Assembly (NCBI RefSeq): GCF_014243395.1 | Contig: NZ_JACLCP010000006.1 | Coordinates: 143,209 to 207,208, forward strand | Direction of reading: 5' to 3' | Source of the DNA: Winogradskyella flava | GTDB taxonomy: Bacteria; Bacteroidota; Bacteroidia; Flavobacteriales; Flavobacteriaceae | DNA: 64,000 nucleotides | Part shown: piece after piece, positions 47,514-57,360 of the stretch | How the letters are laid out: every line of letters begins with the position of its first letter | Position numbering within the stretch: the first letter of the stretch is position 1 | Made by a program: the position numbers and the translations under genes | Notes under the pieces: generated by a model | The model's database searches: none | What the model saw: the letters and a program-made list of their open reading frames with translations, nothing else | Told to the model about the DNA's origin: nothing

Positions 47514-47540
47514 AAAGCACCCAATTCGGGTGCTTTTTTT
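47514..47540 (+). terminator. intrinsic terminator after gyrB
   Basis: Stem AAAGCACCC / GGGTGCTTT (47514-47522, 47528-47536), loop AATTC, then a T-run. Confidence 0.93.
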
Positions 47541-47645
47541 GTGCTTTAAAACAATATTTTACTCGATAAAAAGTAAATAATACCGTTAAAATACATTTTA
47601 TTGATTCTTTTTTTATAGATTTATCCCATCTTAATTTAGTGTACT

Positions 47646-48692
47646 ATGAAAAAAATAATAGTTTTATTTGCATTTATTACAAGTATGCAATTATCTAATG
47701 CACAGGAGCTTGAAACAATTTTATTAGCTTCTGATGATGCCAGTCTTTTAACAGAAAATTATTTAAGACCGGCAATGGTAGGGTTAATGTACAGTATGAA
47801 TGGTGGTTGGGCAACAACTGCTAAAGTTCATAAAAAGTTTGGGTTCGATGTTACCATTGGATTTAATGGGTCTTTAGTTCCCGATAAGTCACAGGCTTTT
47901 GATTTTGTACCTAGCGACTATACTTTTTTAAGTTTGCCTAATGGTGAAAGCGAACTGCAAACTGTGATGAGCGAAAATGATGCTGAAACCACAGTTGATA
48001 TATCTATTCCTGTTGGAGATGGTACGTTTAAGGTAGCAAGTTTTGATATGCCAGGGGGAATAACTGAAGATTTACCAGTTAATGCAGTTCCTGCGCCAAC
48101 TGTTCAAGTAGGGTTTGGATTACCATTTAAAACTGATATAAAAGCTAGGTTCGTTCCTAATTTAAATTTTGATGATGATATAGAAGCTAATTTAATAGGT
48201 ATTGGTTTACAGCATGATTTGACACAGTATTTTGGACCTATGGATAAACTGCCGCTTAGCATATCTGTATTAGGGGCCTTTACTAACATGAAAGTAGCTT
48301 ATGCCATCAACGATGAAAATGCTAGTGACGATGTTTCGGTAACAAATGGAGAAGCAGAGTTTAAGATGAATACATGGACAATACAAGCTTTGGCCTCTTT
48401 AGATTTAAAAATAATTACGTTTTATGGTAGCGTGGGATATAACAATGGTAAAACCACCGCCAAGATGAAAGGTGACTATACATTAACGTATGATGTCGAA
48501 GATAGTTCAGGGAATCAAATAGGAACAGTCAATGAAACCATTTCCAATCCAATTAATTTAGATTTTGAAGCTAATGGAATGCGAGCTACTTTGGGTACTC
48601 GTTTAAATCTGGGACCTTTTAAGATTTTTGGAGATTATACATTTCAAGAATATAATACCGCAACATTAGGTATAGCCCTTAGCTTTAGGTAA
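47646..48692 (+). CDS. DUF6588-family exported beta-barrel-like protein
   Basis: 348 residues. Signal peptide cleaved near SNAQ (about 20). LRPAMVGLMYSMNGGWATTA and repeated amphipathic strands through to the C-terminal FQEYNTATLGIALSFR suggest an outer-membrane barrel. Function unknown. Flanked by terminators on both sides, so it is monocistronic. Confidence 0.82.
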   Translation: MKKIIVLFAFITSMQLSNAQELETILLASDDASLLTENYLRPAMVGLMYSMNGGWATTAKVHKKFGFDVTIGFNGSLVPDKSQAFDFVPSDYTFLSLPNGESELQTVMSENDAETTVDISIPVGDGTFKVASFDMPGGITEDLPVNAVPAPTVQVGFGLPFKTDIKARFVPNLNFDDDIEANLIGIGLQHDLTQYFGPMDKLPLSISVLGAFTNMKVAYAINDENASDDVSVTNGEAEFKMNTWTIQALASLDLKIITFYGSVGYNNGKTTAKMKGDYTLTYDVEDSSGNQIGTVNETISNPINLDFEANGMRATLGTRLNLGPFKIFGDYTFQEYNTATLGIALSFR

Positions 48693-48715
48693 GTAAATAA
48701 TATCGTTCAACGATG

Positions 48716-48748
48716 AAGAGTAACCTTAAACAGGTTGCTCTTTTTTAT
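48716..48748 (+). terminator. intrinsic terminator after the DUF6588 gene
   Basis: AAGAGTAACCT / AGGTTGCTCTT (48716-48726, 48732-48742; one G-U) with a T-run. Confidence 0.85.
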
Positions 48749-48793
48749 TTTTAATACTATGACCTAAGTCATGGAATTTCGCGCTTAAAGCCT

Positions 48794-48801
48794 TAATTTT
48801 G
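48794..48801 (+). promoter_or_regulatory. predicted -7 box (TAATTTTG) for mdh
   Basis: TAATTTTG, 36 nt before the mdh ATG. No clear -33. Confidence 0.45.
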
Positions 48802-48837
48802 TATTCAAATTTTTAATAACGCTTAAAATATAAAAAC

Positions 48838-49764
48838 ATGAAAGTAACAGTAGTTGGCGCAGGTGCAGTTGGTGCAAGTTGCGCAGAATATATTGCCATT
48901 AAGAACTTCGCTTCTGAAGTAGTTTTATTAGACATCAAGGAAGGTTACGCAGAAGGTAAAGCCATGGATCTTATGCAAACTGCATCATTAAATGGATTCG
49001 ATACAAAAATTACAGGAAGCACTAACGATTATTCTAAAACAGCTAATAGTGATATTTGCGTAATTACTTCGGGTATTCCTCGAAAACCAGGTATGACGCG
49101 TGAAGAATTAATTGGTATCAATGCCGGCATAGTTAAAACTGTTTCTTCAAGTTTGGTAGAGCATTCGCCAAATACAATTCTTATCGTTGTAAGTAATCCT
49201 ATGGATACAATGACGTATTTGACACATAAAACTACGGATTTACCTAAGCATAGAATTATAGGAATGGGAGGCGCTTTGGATTCTGCTCGTTTCAAGTATA
49301 GATTAGCTGAAGCTCTTGACGCTCCAATAAGTGATGTTGACGGAATGGTAATAGGAGGGCATAGTGATAAAGGTATGGTGCCATTAACATCACACGCAAC
49401 GAGAAACAGTATCAACGTTTCTGAGTTTATATCAGAAGAACGTTTAAATCAAGTAAAAGAAGATACGAAAGTTGGTGGAGCAACACTAACTAAATTATTA
49501 GGTACTTCGGCTTGGTATGCACCTGGCGCTGCAGTTAGTGGGCTAGTACAAGCTATTGCTTGTGACCAAAAGAAAATGTTCCCTTGCTCTACGTTACTGG
49601 ATGGAGAATACGGGCTAAGTGACCTTTGTATTGGTGTACCAGTAATTTTAGGTAAGAATGGTATCGAAAAGATTGTAGATGTGCCTTTAAGTGATGCAGA
49701 AAAGGCGCATTTAGCTGAAAGTGCAGAAGGTGTTAAAAAGACTAATGGACTTTTAGAACTTTAG
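48838..49764 (+). CDS. mdh: malate dehydrogenase
   Basis: 308 residues, LDH-like MDH. NAD-binding GAGAVGASCAEYIA (about 7-20), substrate Arg loop ITSGIPRKPGMTREELI (about 77-93), VVSNPMDTMT, catalytic His in VIGGHSDKGMVPL (about 174). Oxidises malate to oxaloacetate in the TCA cycle. Monocistronic; terminator follows. Confidence 0.96.
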   Translation: MKVTVVGAGAVGASCAEYIAIKNFASEVVLLDIKEGYAEGKAMDLMQTASLNGFDTKITGSTNDYSKTANSDICVITSGIPRKPGMTREELIGINAGIVKTVSSSLVEHSPNTILIVVSNPMDTMTYLTHKTTDLPKHRIIGMGGALDSARFKYRLAEALDAPISDVDGMVIGGHSDKGMVPLTSHATRNSINVSEFISEERLNQVKEDTKVGGATLTKLLGTSAWYAPGAAVSGLVQAIACDQKKMFPCSTLLDGEYGLSDLCIGVPVILGKNGIEKIVDVPLSDAEKAHLAESAEGVKKTNGLLEL

Positions 49765-49789
49765 ATATTACAATGTAACTAATATAATG

Positions 49790-49823
49790 AATAAAGACTG
49801 TAGAGATACAGTCTTTATTTTTT
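49790..49823 (+). terminator. intrinsic terminator after mdh
   Basis: Perfect 13-bp stem AATAAAGACTGTA / TACAGTCTTTATT with GAGA loop and a T-run. Confidence 0.93.
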
Positions 49824-49824
49824 C

Positions 49825-49832
49825 TATATTTG
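49825..49832 (+). promoter_or_regulatory. predicted -7 box (TATATTTG) for the 209-residue gene
   Basis: Starts two bases after the mdh terminator T-run and ends 4 nt before the ATG at 49837, implying a leaderless or nearly leaderless transcript. Confidence 0.5.
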
Positions 49833-49836
49833 CCGA

Positions 49837-50466
49837 ATGAAAACCAAACTACATTTTGGTGTTTTAATTATCCTGTTTACCTTTTTAGCAAGGTATGTAG
49901 ATACTGCTGTTTCTCCAAATCAGCAGATTGTTGTTCAGTTTTCAAACACAGAAATCTCTGAAGTAGAAGCACAAGACGCTATTACTCGAATTCAAACAAA
50001 GCTTGATGAGGTTGGCGCGGAAGATATTCAGATTGGCCAAGACCAAGATGGGCAATTAAAGATTACATACTATAGTAATACTGATATAGCGCAAATTCAG
50101 CATATACTTTCGGATCAAGAATTAAGATTCACATTTAGTACTAACGGAAGTGATTCAGATAAATTTCCAAACGAAGAAAACTCTAAGGATTATAGGCTTA
50201 GTATTTCAGAAATTCAGCAAGACAATAATTCTGCTAACTGGGATTTCGAAAGTGTAGAAATTGTACAACTCAATAATAAAAGTGACAGATTTAGTAATCT
50301 GAAAGTTAGCAATTCTGGTGGTCACATTAATCAAGAACTGATTGAAAGGTTAATAAAAGTCGCTCTTAAGAATGTCACTAATTCAGGAGCTGAATTAGCT
50401 GGACCATCATGTAAGATTCCAGAAGTTCGAGCTGGACCAATCATATCCTTGGGTGTATTAATCTGA
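49837..50466 (+). CDS. small exported protein with SecD-periplasmic-domain-like repeats, unknown function
   Basis: 209 residues. N-terminal hydrophobic segment (7-22) as signal or anchor. The region at about 28-100 (IVVQFSNTEISEVEAQDAIT, RIQTKLDEVGAEDIQIGQ, IQHILSDQELRFTF) resembles the ferredoxin-like subdomain of SecD, in which a residue helix pairs with strands; this is my comparison by eye. The C-terminus has PSCKIPEVRAGPIISLGVLI, of unknown role. It lies 143 bp upstream of secDF on the same strand, but secDF has its own promoter. Confidence 0.65.
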   Translation: MKTKLHFGVLIILFTFLARYVDTAVSPNQQIVVQFSNTEISEVEAQDAITRIQTKLDEVGAEDIQIGQDQDGQLKITYYSNTDIAQIQHILSDQELRFTFSTNGSDSDKFPNEENSKDYRLSISEIQQDNNSANWDFESVEIVQLNNKSDRFSNLKVSNSGGHINQELIERLIKVALKNVTNSGAELAGPSCKIPEVRAGPIISLGVLI

Positions 50467-50545
50467 AATAATTCCCGAAACTTTTCAAGCTAGCTTTTTC
50501 ATTCAGTCAAAAAGCAAAAAAATCTAATAACAATATCATAAACAA

Positions 50546-50576
50546 TTGTCAGGTTATAGCGTAAATTCTATATTTG
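50546..50576 (+). promoter_or_regulatory. predicted secDF promoter (TTG-N20-TATATTTG)
   Basis: TTG at 50546-50548 and TATATTTG at 50569-50576 with 20 nt between, the best match to the Bacteroidota -33/-7 arrangement in the window. The ATG follows 33 nt later. Confidence 0.65.
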
Positions 50577-50609
50577 CGCGATCAAAATTTGACATAAAAT
50601 AAAAACAAA

Positions 50610-53600
50610 ATGCAAAACAAAGGAGTAATTAAATTGTTTGCGTTACTATTCGGTCTGGTAAGTATTTATCAGTTGTCCTTTACATTTAAGGCGAACCAAA
50701 TAGAGGACGAAGCACAACAGGCTGCTGTTGCAAAATATGCCGAAACAGTAGAGGGTTACCAAGACCTTAGAAATCAAGCTGAGATCAATTATCTCGATTC
50801 TTTAAAAACATCGAAAGTAGAAGTTGGTGAAGAATTGAAGCCTATTGAGGTTTATAATTTAGGATTATCTCAATATACCTATTCTGAAGTTGAGGACAAT
50901 GCCATGAAATTAGGTCTAGACCTTAAAGGTGGTATTAATGCTATTATCCAGATTTCTGTAAAAGATATCCTAAAAGGTCTTGCTAATAACAGTAAAGATC
51001 CTGTGTTTAACAAAGCATTAGATGATGCCGAAGAGCTACAGAAAGATGCTCAAGAATCATATCTAGAGTCTTTCTTTAGAGCGTTTGACGAGATTAAAGG
51101 AGATACTAAATTGGCTTCTCCAGATATTTTCGCTAATCGTGATTTAAGTGAGGATATAAAATTTGATATGTCCGATGATGAGGTGAAAACTGTTTTAGAA
51201 AGAAAGATTGATGAATCCATTATTTCTGCCTTTGAAGTACTTCGTAATCGTATTGATGGTTTTGGTGTGTCGTCACCAAACATTCAACGTCTAGGAAACT
51301 CTGGGAGAATTTTAATAGAATTACCTGGAGCAAGAGATAAAAAGCGTGTTGTAGACATTATTACTAAAACAGCACAGTTACAGTTTTGGGAGACTTACAA
51401 AGCAGAAGAAATGTTTTCGTATGTGGCACAAGTCAACCAAAATATGGTAGAAGCAGCTAAAGTTGATGACGCTAATGACGAAGTTGCAGAATCTGCGGAA
51501 GTTGAGCAAGATTCAACGACGAGTGCCATCGACGAGTTAACTGGGCAGATTGAATCTGACTCTACCAACGTTGCTGATGTCAATCCTTTGGGAATTCAAA
51601 ATATTGGTCGTGGTTCTGTTATTGCATATTTTTTAGCCAAGGATAAGGAGAAAGTACTAGAAGCACTTAACGAGCCAAAAAATAGAGCGAATTTACCAGT
51701 AGACATGCGTTATGCAAAATTTGTTTGGGGTTTACAGCCAAAAGATTCGGAGTTTGTTGAGTTATATGCTATTAAAGGAAATAGAGATGGTCAGCCGCAA
51801 TTAAGTGGTGCTGTAATTACTGACGCAAGGCAAGATTACGATCAATTAAGCAGACCAGCGGTGAGTATGCAAATGAACGCCAAAGGTGCTAAAACTTGGG
51901 AAGAAATGACTAAAGTTGCGTACGAGACTCAGGGCTTTATTGCCATTGTCTTGGATGATATCGTCTATTCTGCGCCAAGTGTGTCTACAGGTCCAATCGC
52001 AGGTGGAAATTCTCAAATTTCTGGTGCATTTTCATTGACCGAAGCTGTCGATTTAGCGAACGTGTTAAGAGCTGGTAAACTACCTGCTTCCGCTGAGATT
52101 ATTCAGGCAGATGAAGTTGGTCCATCATTGGGACAAGAAGCTATTGATAGTGGTATGAAATCGTTCCTTATTGCTTTAGCTTTTGTCCTACTTTGGATGA
52201 TTTTCTATTATGGTAAAGCTGGTATTTTCGCGGATATTGCATTGTTATTAAACATCTTACTGATCTTTGGAGTATTGGCAAGTCTAGGAGCGGTATTAAC
52301 CTTACCTGGTATTGCGGGTATTGTATTAACAATAGGTATTTCGGTCGATGCTAACGTACTTATCTTTGAGCGCATACGAGAGGAAATAGCCAAGGGTAAA
52401 TCGCAAAAGGAGTCTATTAAGGATGGTTTTGCTAATGCATTGTCTTCAATTTTAGATGCGAATATTACAACAGGTTTAACGGCCTTGATATTATTTGTAT
52501 TTGGTACAGGGCCAATAAAAGGTTTTGCAACGACCTTAATCATAGGTATTTTAACATCCTTATTTACAGCAATATTTATCACACGTTTATTAATTGATTG
52601 GTGGGCTAATAGAGGAGGAACTTTGGATTTCTCAACAGCAATGACCAAGAATTTATTCAAGAATGTAAATATCAACTTCTTGAAAAAACGTAAGATTGCT
52701 TATGTGATTTCAGGTGTGTTATTAACAGCGAGTATCATTTCGTTATTTACGAATAAGTTAGATCAAGGTATTGATTTTGTTGGAGGTAGAACCTATCAAG
52801 TTCGTTTTGAACAGCCTGTAAGTACAGAAGAAATTGCGTCAGTCTTAAACGATCCTGCAGTTTTTGGAAGTGCTGAGGTTAAGACTATTGGTACGGCTAA
52901 CCAGTTGAAAATTTCAACAAAATATAAAGTCGAAGATAATTCAGTAGAAGCCGATGAAGATGTACAGGTGAAATTGTTCGAAGCGCTCAAACCTTATTTG
53001 CCAGATGGCATGAGTTATGTAGAATTCCAAGATGGTTCTGGAGACGCTAAAATTGGTAAGATGCTTTCTAGTAAAGTGAGTCCAACTATTGCGGATGATA
53101 TTAAGAAGTCATCGTTCTGGGCAGTATTAGGATCTTTGGTCGTAGTATTTCTCTATATCTTATTTAGATTTAAGAAATGGCAATTCTCATTAGGTGCTGT
53201 TGCGGCGGTTTTCCATGATGTATTGATTGTACTGGGTATCTTCTCACTAACGTGGAAGTTTATGCCATTTAGTATGGAAATTGATCAAGCATTTATCGCT
53301 GCGATCTTGACAGTAATTGGTTACTCACTTAATGATACTGTGGTTGTGTTTGATAGAATTAGAGAATTCTTAAATGAACATACCTCTTGGGAATTTGGTA
53401 AGACGATTAATGCTTCTCTGAACAGTACTTTGAGTAGAACATTGAATACTTCGGTAACTACCTTAGTGGTGTTATTGGCAATGTTCACTTTTGGTGCAGA
53501 TTCTTTAAGAGGCTTATTGTTCGCCTTAATTGTTGGTGTCATTGTCGGTACATATTCATCGATGTTTATTGCAACACCATTAATGTACGACACCGCTAAG

Positions 53601-53657
53601 AAAGGTGATGCTGCAGAATCTTTAAAGAAGAAAGTTAAGGAAGACGACGAAGAATAA
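50610..53657 (+). CDS. secDF: protein translocase subunit SecDF (fused)
   Basis: 1015 residues containing SecD then SecF, 12 membrane helices in all; uses the proton gradient to aid export. SecD: first helix (8-27), LGLDLKGGINAIIQI, P1 head region with an acidic insert at about 275-330, RVEL-type FGVSSPNIQRLGN, then the helix bundle with GIVLTIGISVDANVLIFERI. SecF from about 690: GIDFVGGRTYQVRF, and IGYSLNDTVVVFDRIRE. Terminators follow. Confidence 0.96.
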   Translation: MQNKGVIKLFALLFGLVSIYQLSFTFKANQIEDEAQQAAVAKYAETVEGYQDLRNQAEINYLDSLKTSKVEVGEELKPIEVYNLGLSQYTYSEVEDNAMKLGLDLKGGINAIIQISVKDILKGLANNSKDPVFNKALDDAEELQKDAQESYLESFFRAFDEIKGDTKLASPDIFANRDLSEDIKFDMSDDEVKTVLERKIDESIISAFEVLRNRIDGFGVSSPNIQRLGNSGRILIELPGARDKKRVVDIITKTAQLQFWETYKAEEMFSYVAQVNQNMVEAAKVDDANDEVAESAEVEQDSTTSAIDELTGQIESDSTNVADVNPLGIQNIGRGSVIAYFLAKDKEKVLEALNEPKNRANLPVDMRYAKFVWGLQPKDSEFVELYAIKGNRDGQPQLSGAVITDARQDYDQLSRPAVSMQMNAKGAKTWEEMTKVAYETQGFIAIVLDDIVYSAPSVSTGPIAGGNSQISGAFSLTEAVDLANVLRAGKLPASAEIIQADEVGPSLGQEAIDSGMKSFLIALAFVLLWMIFYYGKAGIFADIALLLNILLIFGVLASLGAVLTLPGIAGIVLTIGISVDANVLIFERIREEIAKGKSQKESIKDGFANALSSILDANITTGLTALILFVFGTGPIKGFATTLIIGILTSLFTAIFITRLLIDWWANRGGTLDFSTAMTKNLFKNVNINFLKKRKIAYVISGVLLTASIISLFTNKLDQGIDFVGGRTYQVRFEQPVSTEEIASVLNDPAVFGSAEVKTIGTANQLKISTKYKVEDNSVEADEDVQVKLFEALKPYLPDGMSYVEFQDGSGDAKIGKMLSSKVSPTIADDIKKSSFWAVLGSLVVVFLYILFRFKKWQFSLGAVAAVFHDVLIVLGIFSLTWKFMPFSMEIDQAFIAAILTVIGYSLNDTVVVFDRIREFLNEHTSWEFGKTINASLNSTLSRTLNTSVTTLVVLLAMFTFGADSLRGLLFALIVGVIVGTYSSMFIATPLMYDTAKKGDAAESLKKKVKEDDEE

Positions 53658-53676
53658 GACTTTTTAAATAAATGTT

Positions 53677-53728
53677 ATTCTGAATTAGTTTCAGAATCTA
53701 AAAGCCTTTCTTTTTGGAAAGGCTTTTT
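53677..53728 (+). terminator. tandem hairpins and intrinsic terminator after secDF
   Basis: First hairpin ATTCTGAA / TTCAGAAT (53677-53684, 53690-53697), then AAAGCCTTTC / GAAAGGCTTT (53701-53710, 53717-53726) with a T-run. The second is a standard terminator; the first may add stability. Confidence 0.88.
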
Positions 53729-53823
53729 TTGCACTTAGACGCAACCTTTTGGTGTTTTGACTATCTATTATATACATGTGAGATAATTCTCTTACATTGC
53801 TATTAATCAATCCATTTGTCAAC

Positions 53824-55857
53824 ATGAAAAGAACACTACTCCTCGTATTCTCAATAATGTCATCTATAAGTTTTTGTCAAGACGTATTAATGCAAAATGG
53901 ATCAATAAGTACTTGCTCGGGTATATTTTATGATTCTGGCGGTGAATTTTCTAATTACTCAAGTAATGAAAGTTTTGTTTTAACTATTTGCCCCGAGGAA
54001 TCAGAACAGCGACTAAAGTTAGATTTTCTAGATTTTAGTACTCAATTAAATGCTGATATTATGACCATTTACGATGGCAATGATACAACGGCATCAATAA
54101 TTGGAGAATATTCTGGGAATATAACACCTGGACTTGTCTTCGCTAGTTTTAATAACGCTTCAGGATGTTTAACCATTGAATATATATCCAATGATGCTGG
54201 CAATACCACAGGATGGTCAGCCGATATTTCTTGTACAAATCCTTGCCAAGAGATTACGGCGGTATTAAACTCAACAACTCCAACAGCTAATACAGAAGCC
54301 ATTATCGAAGTTTGTGTAGGGGACAATATAAACTTTAATGGCAGTGGCATCTTTGAAGTTGATGGAACAGGTGCTAGTTACACTTGGGATTTGGGTAATG
54401 GAACAACCGCCTCTGGTCAGAGTGTCAATGTTTCTTACGATGTACCAGGAGTCTATTTGGTAAATTTGGATATAAGGGATACAAACATGGATAATTTCAT
54501 GGATGGATGTCCTAATATAAATACAATCAATCAAATAGTTCGTGTTTCTGGAAAACCAGATTTTTCCAATACCCATATTATTGATAGTACGCTGTGTTTC
54601 GGTGATACTACAACCATTGAAGCCGTGGTTAATCCATTGACACTATTCTATAATTGTCCACCGCCTGAGAGTGAAGAAACCTTTTTGCCTGACGGAAATG
54701 GAGCTGCTTACAGTACATGTATTAATGTGACTTGTTTTGAAGCCGATGCAGTCCTTACAGATGTTTCTCAAATTTTTGATATTTGCTTAAATATTGAGCA
54801 TTCGTACTCAGGGGATTTAGATATTAAAATTATTTCCCCAAATGGACAGGAAGCCATTTTATTTGAACAAAGTGGTGGAGGTACATATTTTGGTGGCGCT
54901 AATAATCTTGACAATTCTGAGCCAGGAGAAGGTGCAGATTACTGTTTTTCAATGTCCGCTTCAGAATTATTGGCTAATGCTAACACCATTAACGCAGGTT
55001 CAAATCCGCCAAGTAATTCCTGGGAACCAGGAACATATCTGCCAGTTGGTTCTTTTGATACATTGTTAGGGAGCCCTTTAAATGGAGAATGGTGTATAGT
55101 AATTGTTGATAATATCCCTGTTGATAATGGTTATATATTTTCTTGGGAGCTCAATTTTGATGATAGCGTACCTCAAGAAATTTTTGAGTATGTGCCTACA
55201 ATTACCTCTGAAAGTTGGGATGCAAATCCAAGTATCACAGAGATGAATGGAAATGTGATTACTGTGGCACCAACTACTGCAGGAGAACATTGTTATACTT
55301 ACAGAACCGTAGACGAGTTTGGATGTGAATATACAGAAGACTTTTGTGTTACTATGTTGGCAATAGGTGAATCACCAACAACTTTTTATGAAGATTTAGA
55401 CGGTGATGGTTATGGAGATGCTAATAATTCTATTTTAGATTGCTCAAATATTCCACCTATTGGTTATGCACTAAACGGTTTAGATTGTGATGATTTAAAT
55501 AATCAAATTAACCCTGACTCAAATGATTCTTTTGGAAATGGAATAGATGAGAATTGTGATGGTGTAGATGGTAATGCACTTAGTATAGAAGACCTAAGCA
55601 TCAATGATATCCAAGTGTTACCAAACCCATTTAAAAGTGTGCTAAATGTTAATTTACCTGATGTAATAATAGGTAATGATATTAATGTTAAAATTTATGA
55701 TTTAGGTGGTCGATCGGTTTTCGAACGAGTGTTTTTAAATGCGACTGAAGATATCACAATTAACTCACTAGATAAGTTAGAAGATGCTTACTACTTTTTA
55801 GAATTATCTAATGACAAGATTGGATTTAATGTTATAAAAAAGATTATCAAGAACTAG
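53824..55857 (+). CDS. modular T9SS-secreted surface protein (CUB, PKD, P-type domain, MopE-like motif, type A CTD)
   Basis: 677 residues from ATG 53824; an in-frame TTG at 53797 is rejected because the signal peptide begins at the ATG. Order: signal (1-18), CUB-like domain (about 22-140, STCSGIFYDSGGEFSNYSS, GCLTIEYISND), PKD-like domain (about 142-245, SYTWDLGNGTTASG), a proprotein-convertase P-like domain (about 315-450, CLNIEHSYSGDLDIKIISP), a MopE/Ca-binding-like DLDGDGYGD ... GIDENCDG stretch (about 520-580), and a type A T9SS sorting domain (about 595-677). First ~500 residues are paralogous to the protein at 60521. Probably an adhesin or surface-structural protein; no catalytic motif. 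Confidence 0.85.
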   Translation: MKRTLLLVFSIMSSISFCQDVLMQNGSISTCSGIFYDSGGEFSNYSSNESFVLTICPEESEQRLKLDFLDFSTQLNADIMTIYDGNDTTASIIGEYSGNITPGLVFASFNNASGCLTIEYISNDAGNTTGWSADISCTNPCQEITAVLNSTTPTANTEAIIEVCVGDNINFNGSGIFEVDGTGASYTWDLGNGTTASGQSVNVSYDVPGVYLVNLDIRDTNMDNFMDGCPNINTINQIVRVSGKPDFSNTHIIDSTLCFGDTTTIEAVVNPLTLFYNCPPPESEETFLPDGNGAAYSTCINVTCFEADAVLTDVSQIFDICLNIEHSYSGDLDIKIISPNGQEAILFEQSGGGTYFGGANNLDNSEPGEGADYCFSMSASELLANANTINAGSNPPSNSWEPGTYLPVGSFDTLLGSPLNGEWCIVIVDNIPVDNGYIFSWELNFDDSVPQEIFEYVPTITSESWDANPSITEMNGNVITVAPTTAGEHCYTYRTVDEFGCEYTEDFCVTMLAIGESPTTFYEDLDGDGYGDANNSILDCSNIPPIGYALNGLDCDDLNNQINPDSNDSFGNGIDENCDGVDGNALSIEDLSINDIQVLPNPFKSVLNVNLPDVIIGNDINVKIYDLGGRSVFERVFLNATEDITINSLDKLEDAYYFLELSNDKIGFNVIKKIIKN

Positions 55858-55961
55858 AACAATTCGTTTAGATTATATCTTGAGACTTTATTTTCTGCTT
55901 AAGGAAGGATAGTATCTGACTAAAAAAAAAGAATACTGTTATTTGTAGCCTTGTTTTGTTA

Positions 55962-56459
55962 TCACAAAACTTCAAATGATATCTTATCACCAACTTCTAG
56001 TTGCCATTCATCAGATAGTCCAGCATTGATTTCCAAAACGTATTTTGCAGGAGCCTCTGATGGGAGGGAAGTTTCATCAAAAGGTTTTGCATTTTTTTGA
56101 AAGCTGACGATCTCCTTGTTTTCATTTATATAGATAATATCTAAAGGAATCTTAGTGTTTTTCATGTAAAAACTTCTAAAATCCACATCAGGAAATATAA
56201 ATAACATACCATTATTGGATTCTAGCTTACTACGATACATTAAGCCTGTTTGAGTTTCATAGTCGTTATCAGCTATTTCGATATCTAGAGTTTTTATGAT
56301 GGCATCTGAACTAGCTCTACTTATAAAAAGCGTTCCCTCTTTTTTAAAATTTACAACAACTTTATCTTTTGTTACATTTCTTTTTTCCTCTTTACAGCCA
56401 ATGAATAGGGTTATGCAGAATATGACTAAAAAATAGTTCACGAAAGTTTTTAACCACAT
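55962..56459 (-). CDS. DUF192-domain lipoprotein
   Basis: 165 residues. Lipoprotein signal with C22 (TLFIGC), then a DUF192 domain (about 50-165: YETQTGLMYRSKLESNNGML, FYMKNTKIPLDIIYI, YVLEINAGLSDEW). Its start codon shares a base with the lgt stop (56459), so the two are coupled. DUF192 function is unknown. Confidence 0.9.
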   Translation of the reverse strand: MWLKTFVNYFLVIFCITLFIGCKEEKRNVTKDKVVVNFKKEGTLFISRASSDAIIKTLDIEIADNDYETQTGLMYRSKLESNNGMLFIFPDVDFRSFYMKNTKIPLDIIYINENKEIVSFQKNAKPFDETSLPSEAPAKYVLEINAGLSDEWQLEVGDKISFEVL

Positions 56460-57295
56460 TATTCTATTGTTTTCTTAGGTTCGTAAACAAACATAAAATA
56501 AAGACCAATTAAGATAAATGGGATACTGAGCAGTTGCCCATTATTAAGTACATCACCGAAAAATGCTGCTAAGTCTTCATCACCTTGTGGCTCTTTCAAA
56601 AATTCAACGAAGAATCTGACCGTCCAAAGTAAAACCAAAAAGAGTCCAAATAAAAACCCTTGTTGCTTGGATTTATTAGTTTTCCAATAGAAGTAAAGCA
56701 GGATTAAGAATACAAAGATATAACAGAATGCCTCATATAATTGGGCAGGGTGTCTTGCAAAGTTTTCAGAGTTTTGTCTAAAAATAACACCAAAAGCACT
56801 ATCTGTCTTAATACCTACAATCTCAGAATTGATAAAATTTCCAATTCTAACAAAAACAGCACCAAGTGCTACGGGAACCACAACACGGTCTAATATCCAA
56901 AGTATGGTCTTTTTTATGACCTTTTTATTGTAAAGGTACATGGAGATAATCATGCCTATAGCTGCGCCATGACTTGCCAAACCTTGAAATCCTGTAAACT
57001 CAAATCCACCTTTAAATTTAAAGGGTAAAAAGATGCTAAAGAAGTCGTCTGATATTAATTCGGATTGATAAAAGATGACATGTCCTAATCTGGCACCTAT
57101 CATAATCCCTAAAACAGAATAGATAAAAAGAGAATCTAAGGATTCACTAGTTTCATTTTCGTTTTTCCAAATACGCTTGGTAACATAGAAGCCTAAAATA
57201 AAGGCAACGATCCACATCAGACTGTAAAAATGAAGTTTAAAAAAACCTAAATCAATAAATTTTATTGGATCCCAATCATTTTGTAGTAAAAACAT
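56459..57295 (-). CDS. lgt: prolipoprotein diacylglyceryl transferase
   Basis: 278 residues, seven membrane helices. Transfers diacylglycerol from phosphatidylglycerol to the lipobox Cys, the first step of lipoprotein maturation. Lgt signature VRIGNFINSEIVG (about 149-161), GGFEFTGFQGLASHGAAIG upstream, and ARHPAQLYEA (HPxQLYE). It would act on the numerous lipoproteins in this window. Coupled with the DUF192 gene. Confidence 0.97.
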   Translation of the reverse strand: MFLLQNDWDPIKFIDLGFFKLHFYSLMWIVAFILGFYVTKRIWKNENETSESLDSLFIYSVLGIMIGARLGHVIFYQSELISDDFFSIFLPFKFKGGFEFTGFQGLASHGAAIGMIISMYLYNKKVIKKTILWILDRVVVPVALGAVFVRIGNFINSEIVGIKTDSAFGVIFRQNSENFARHPAQLYEAFCYIFVFLILLYFYWKTNKSKQQGFLFGLFLVLLWTVRFFVEFLKEPQGDEDLAAFFGDVLNNGQLLSIPFILIGLYFMFVYEPKKTIE

Positions 57296-57360
57296 AGAAA
57301 TTCTCTTTATGCAGTAAATATAATATTTTGTATAGGATTGAAAACGAGATTAACGTAATA

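Noticed and set aside
53765..53774. CTATTATATA upstream of the T9SS gene at 53824, similar to the second ECF box
   Set aside because: No GGGTAGGA-like box occurs 15 nt upstream, so it is not counted as a fourth copy.
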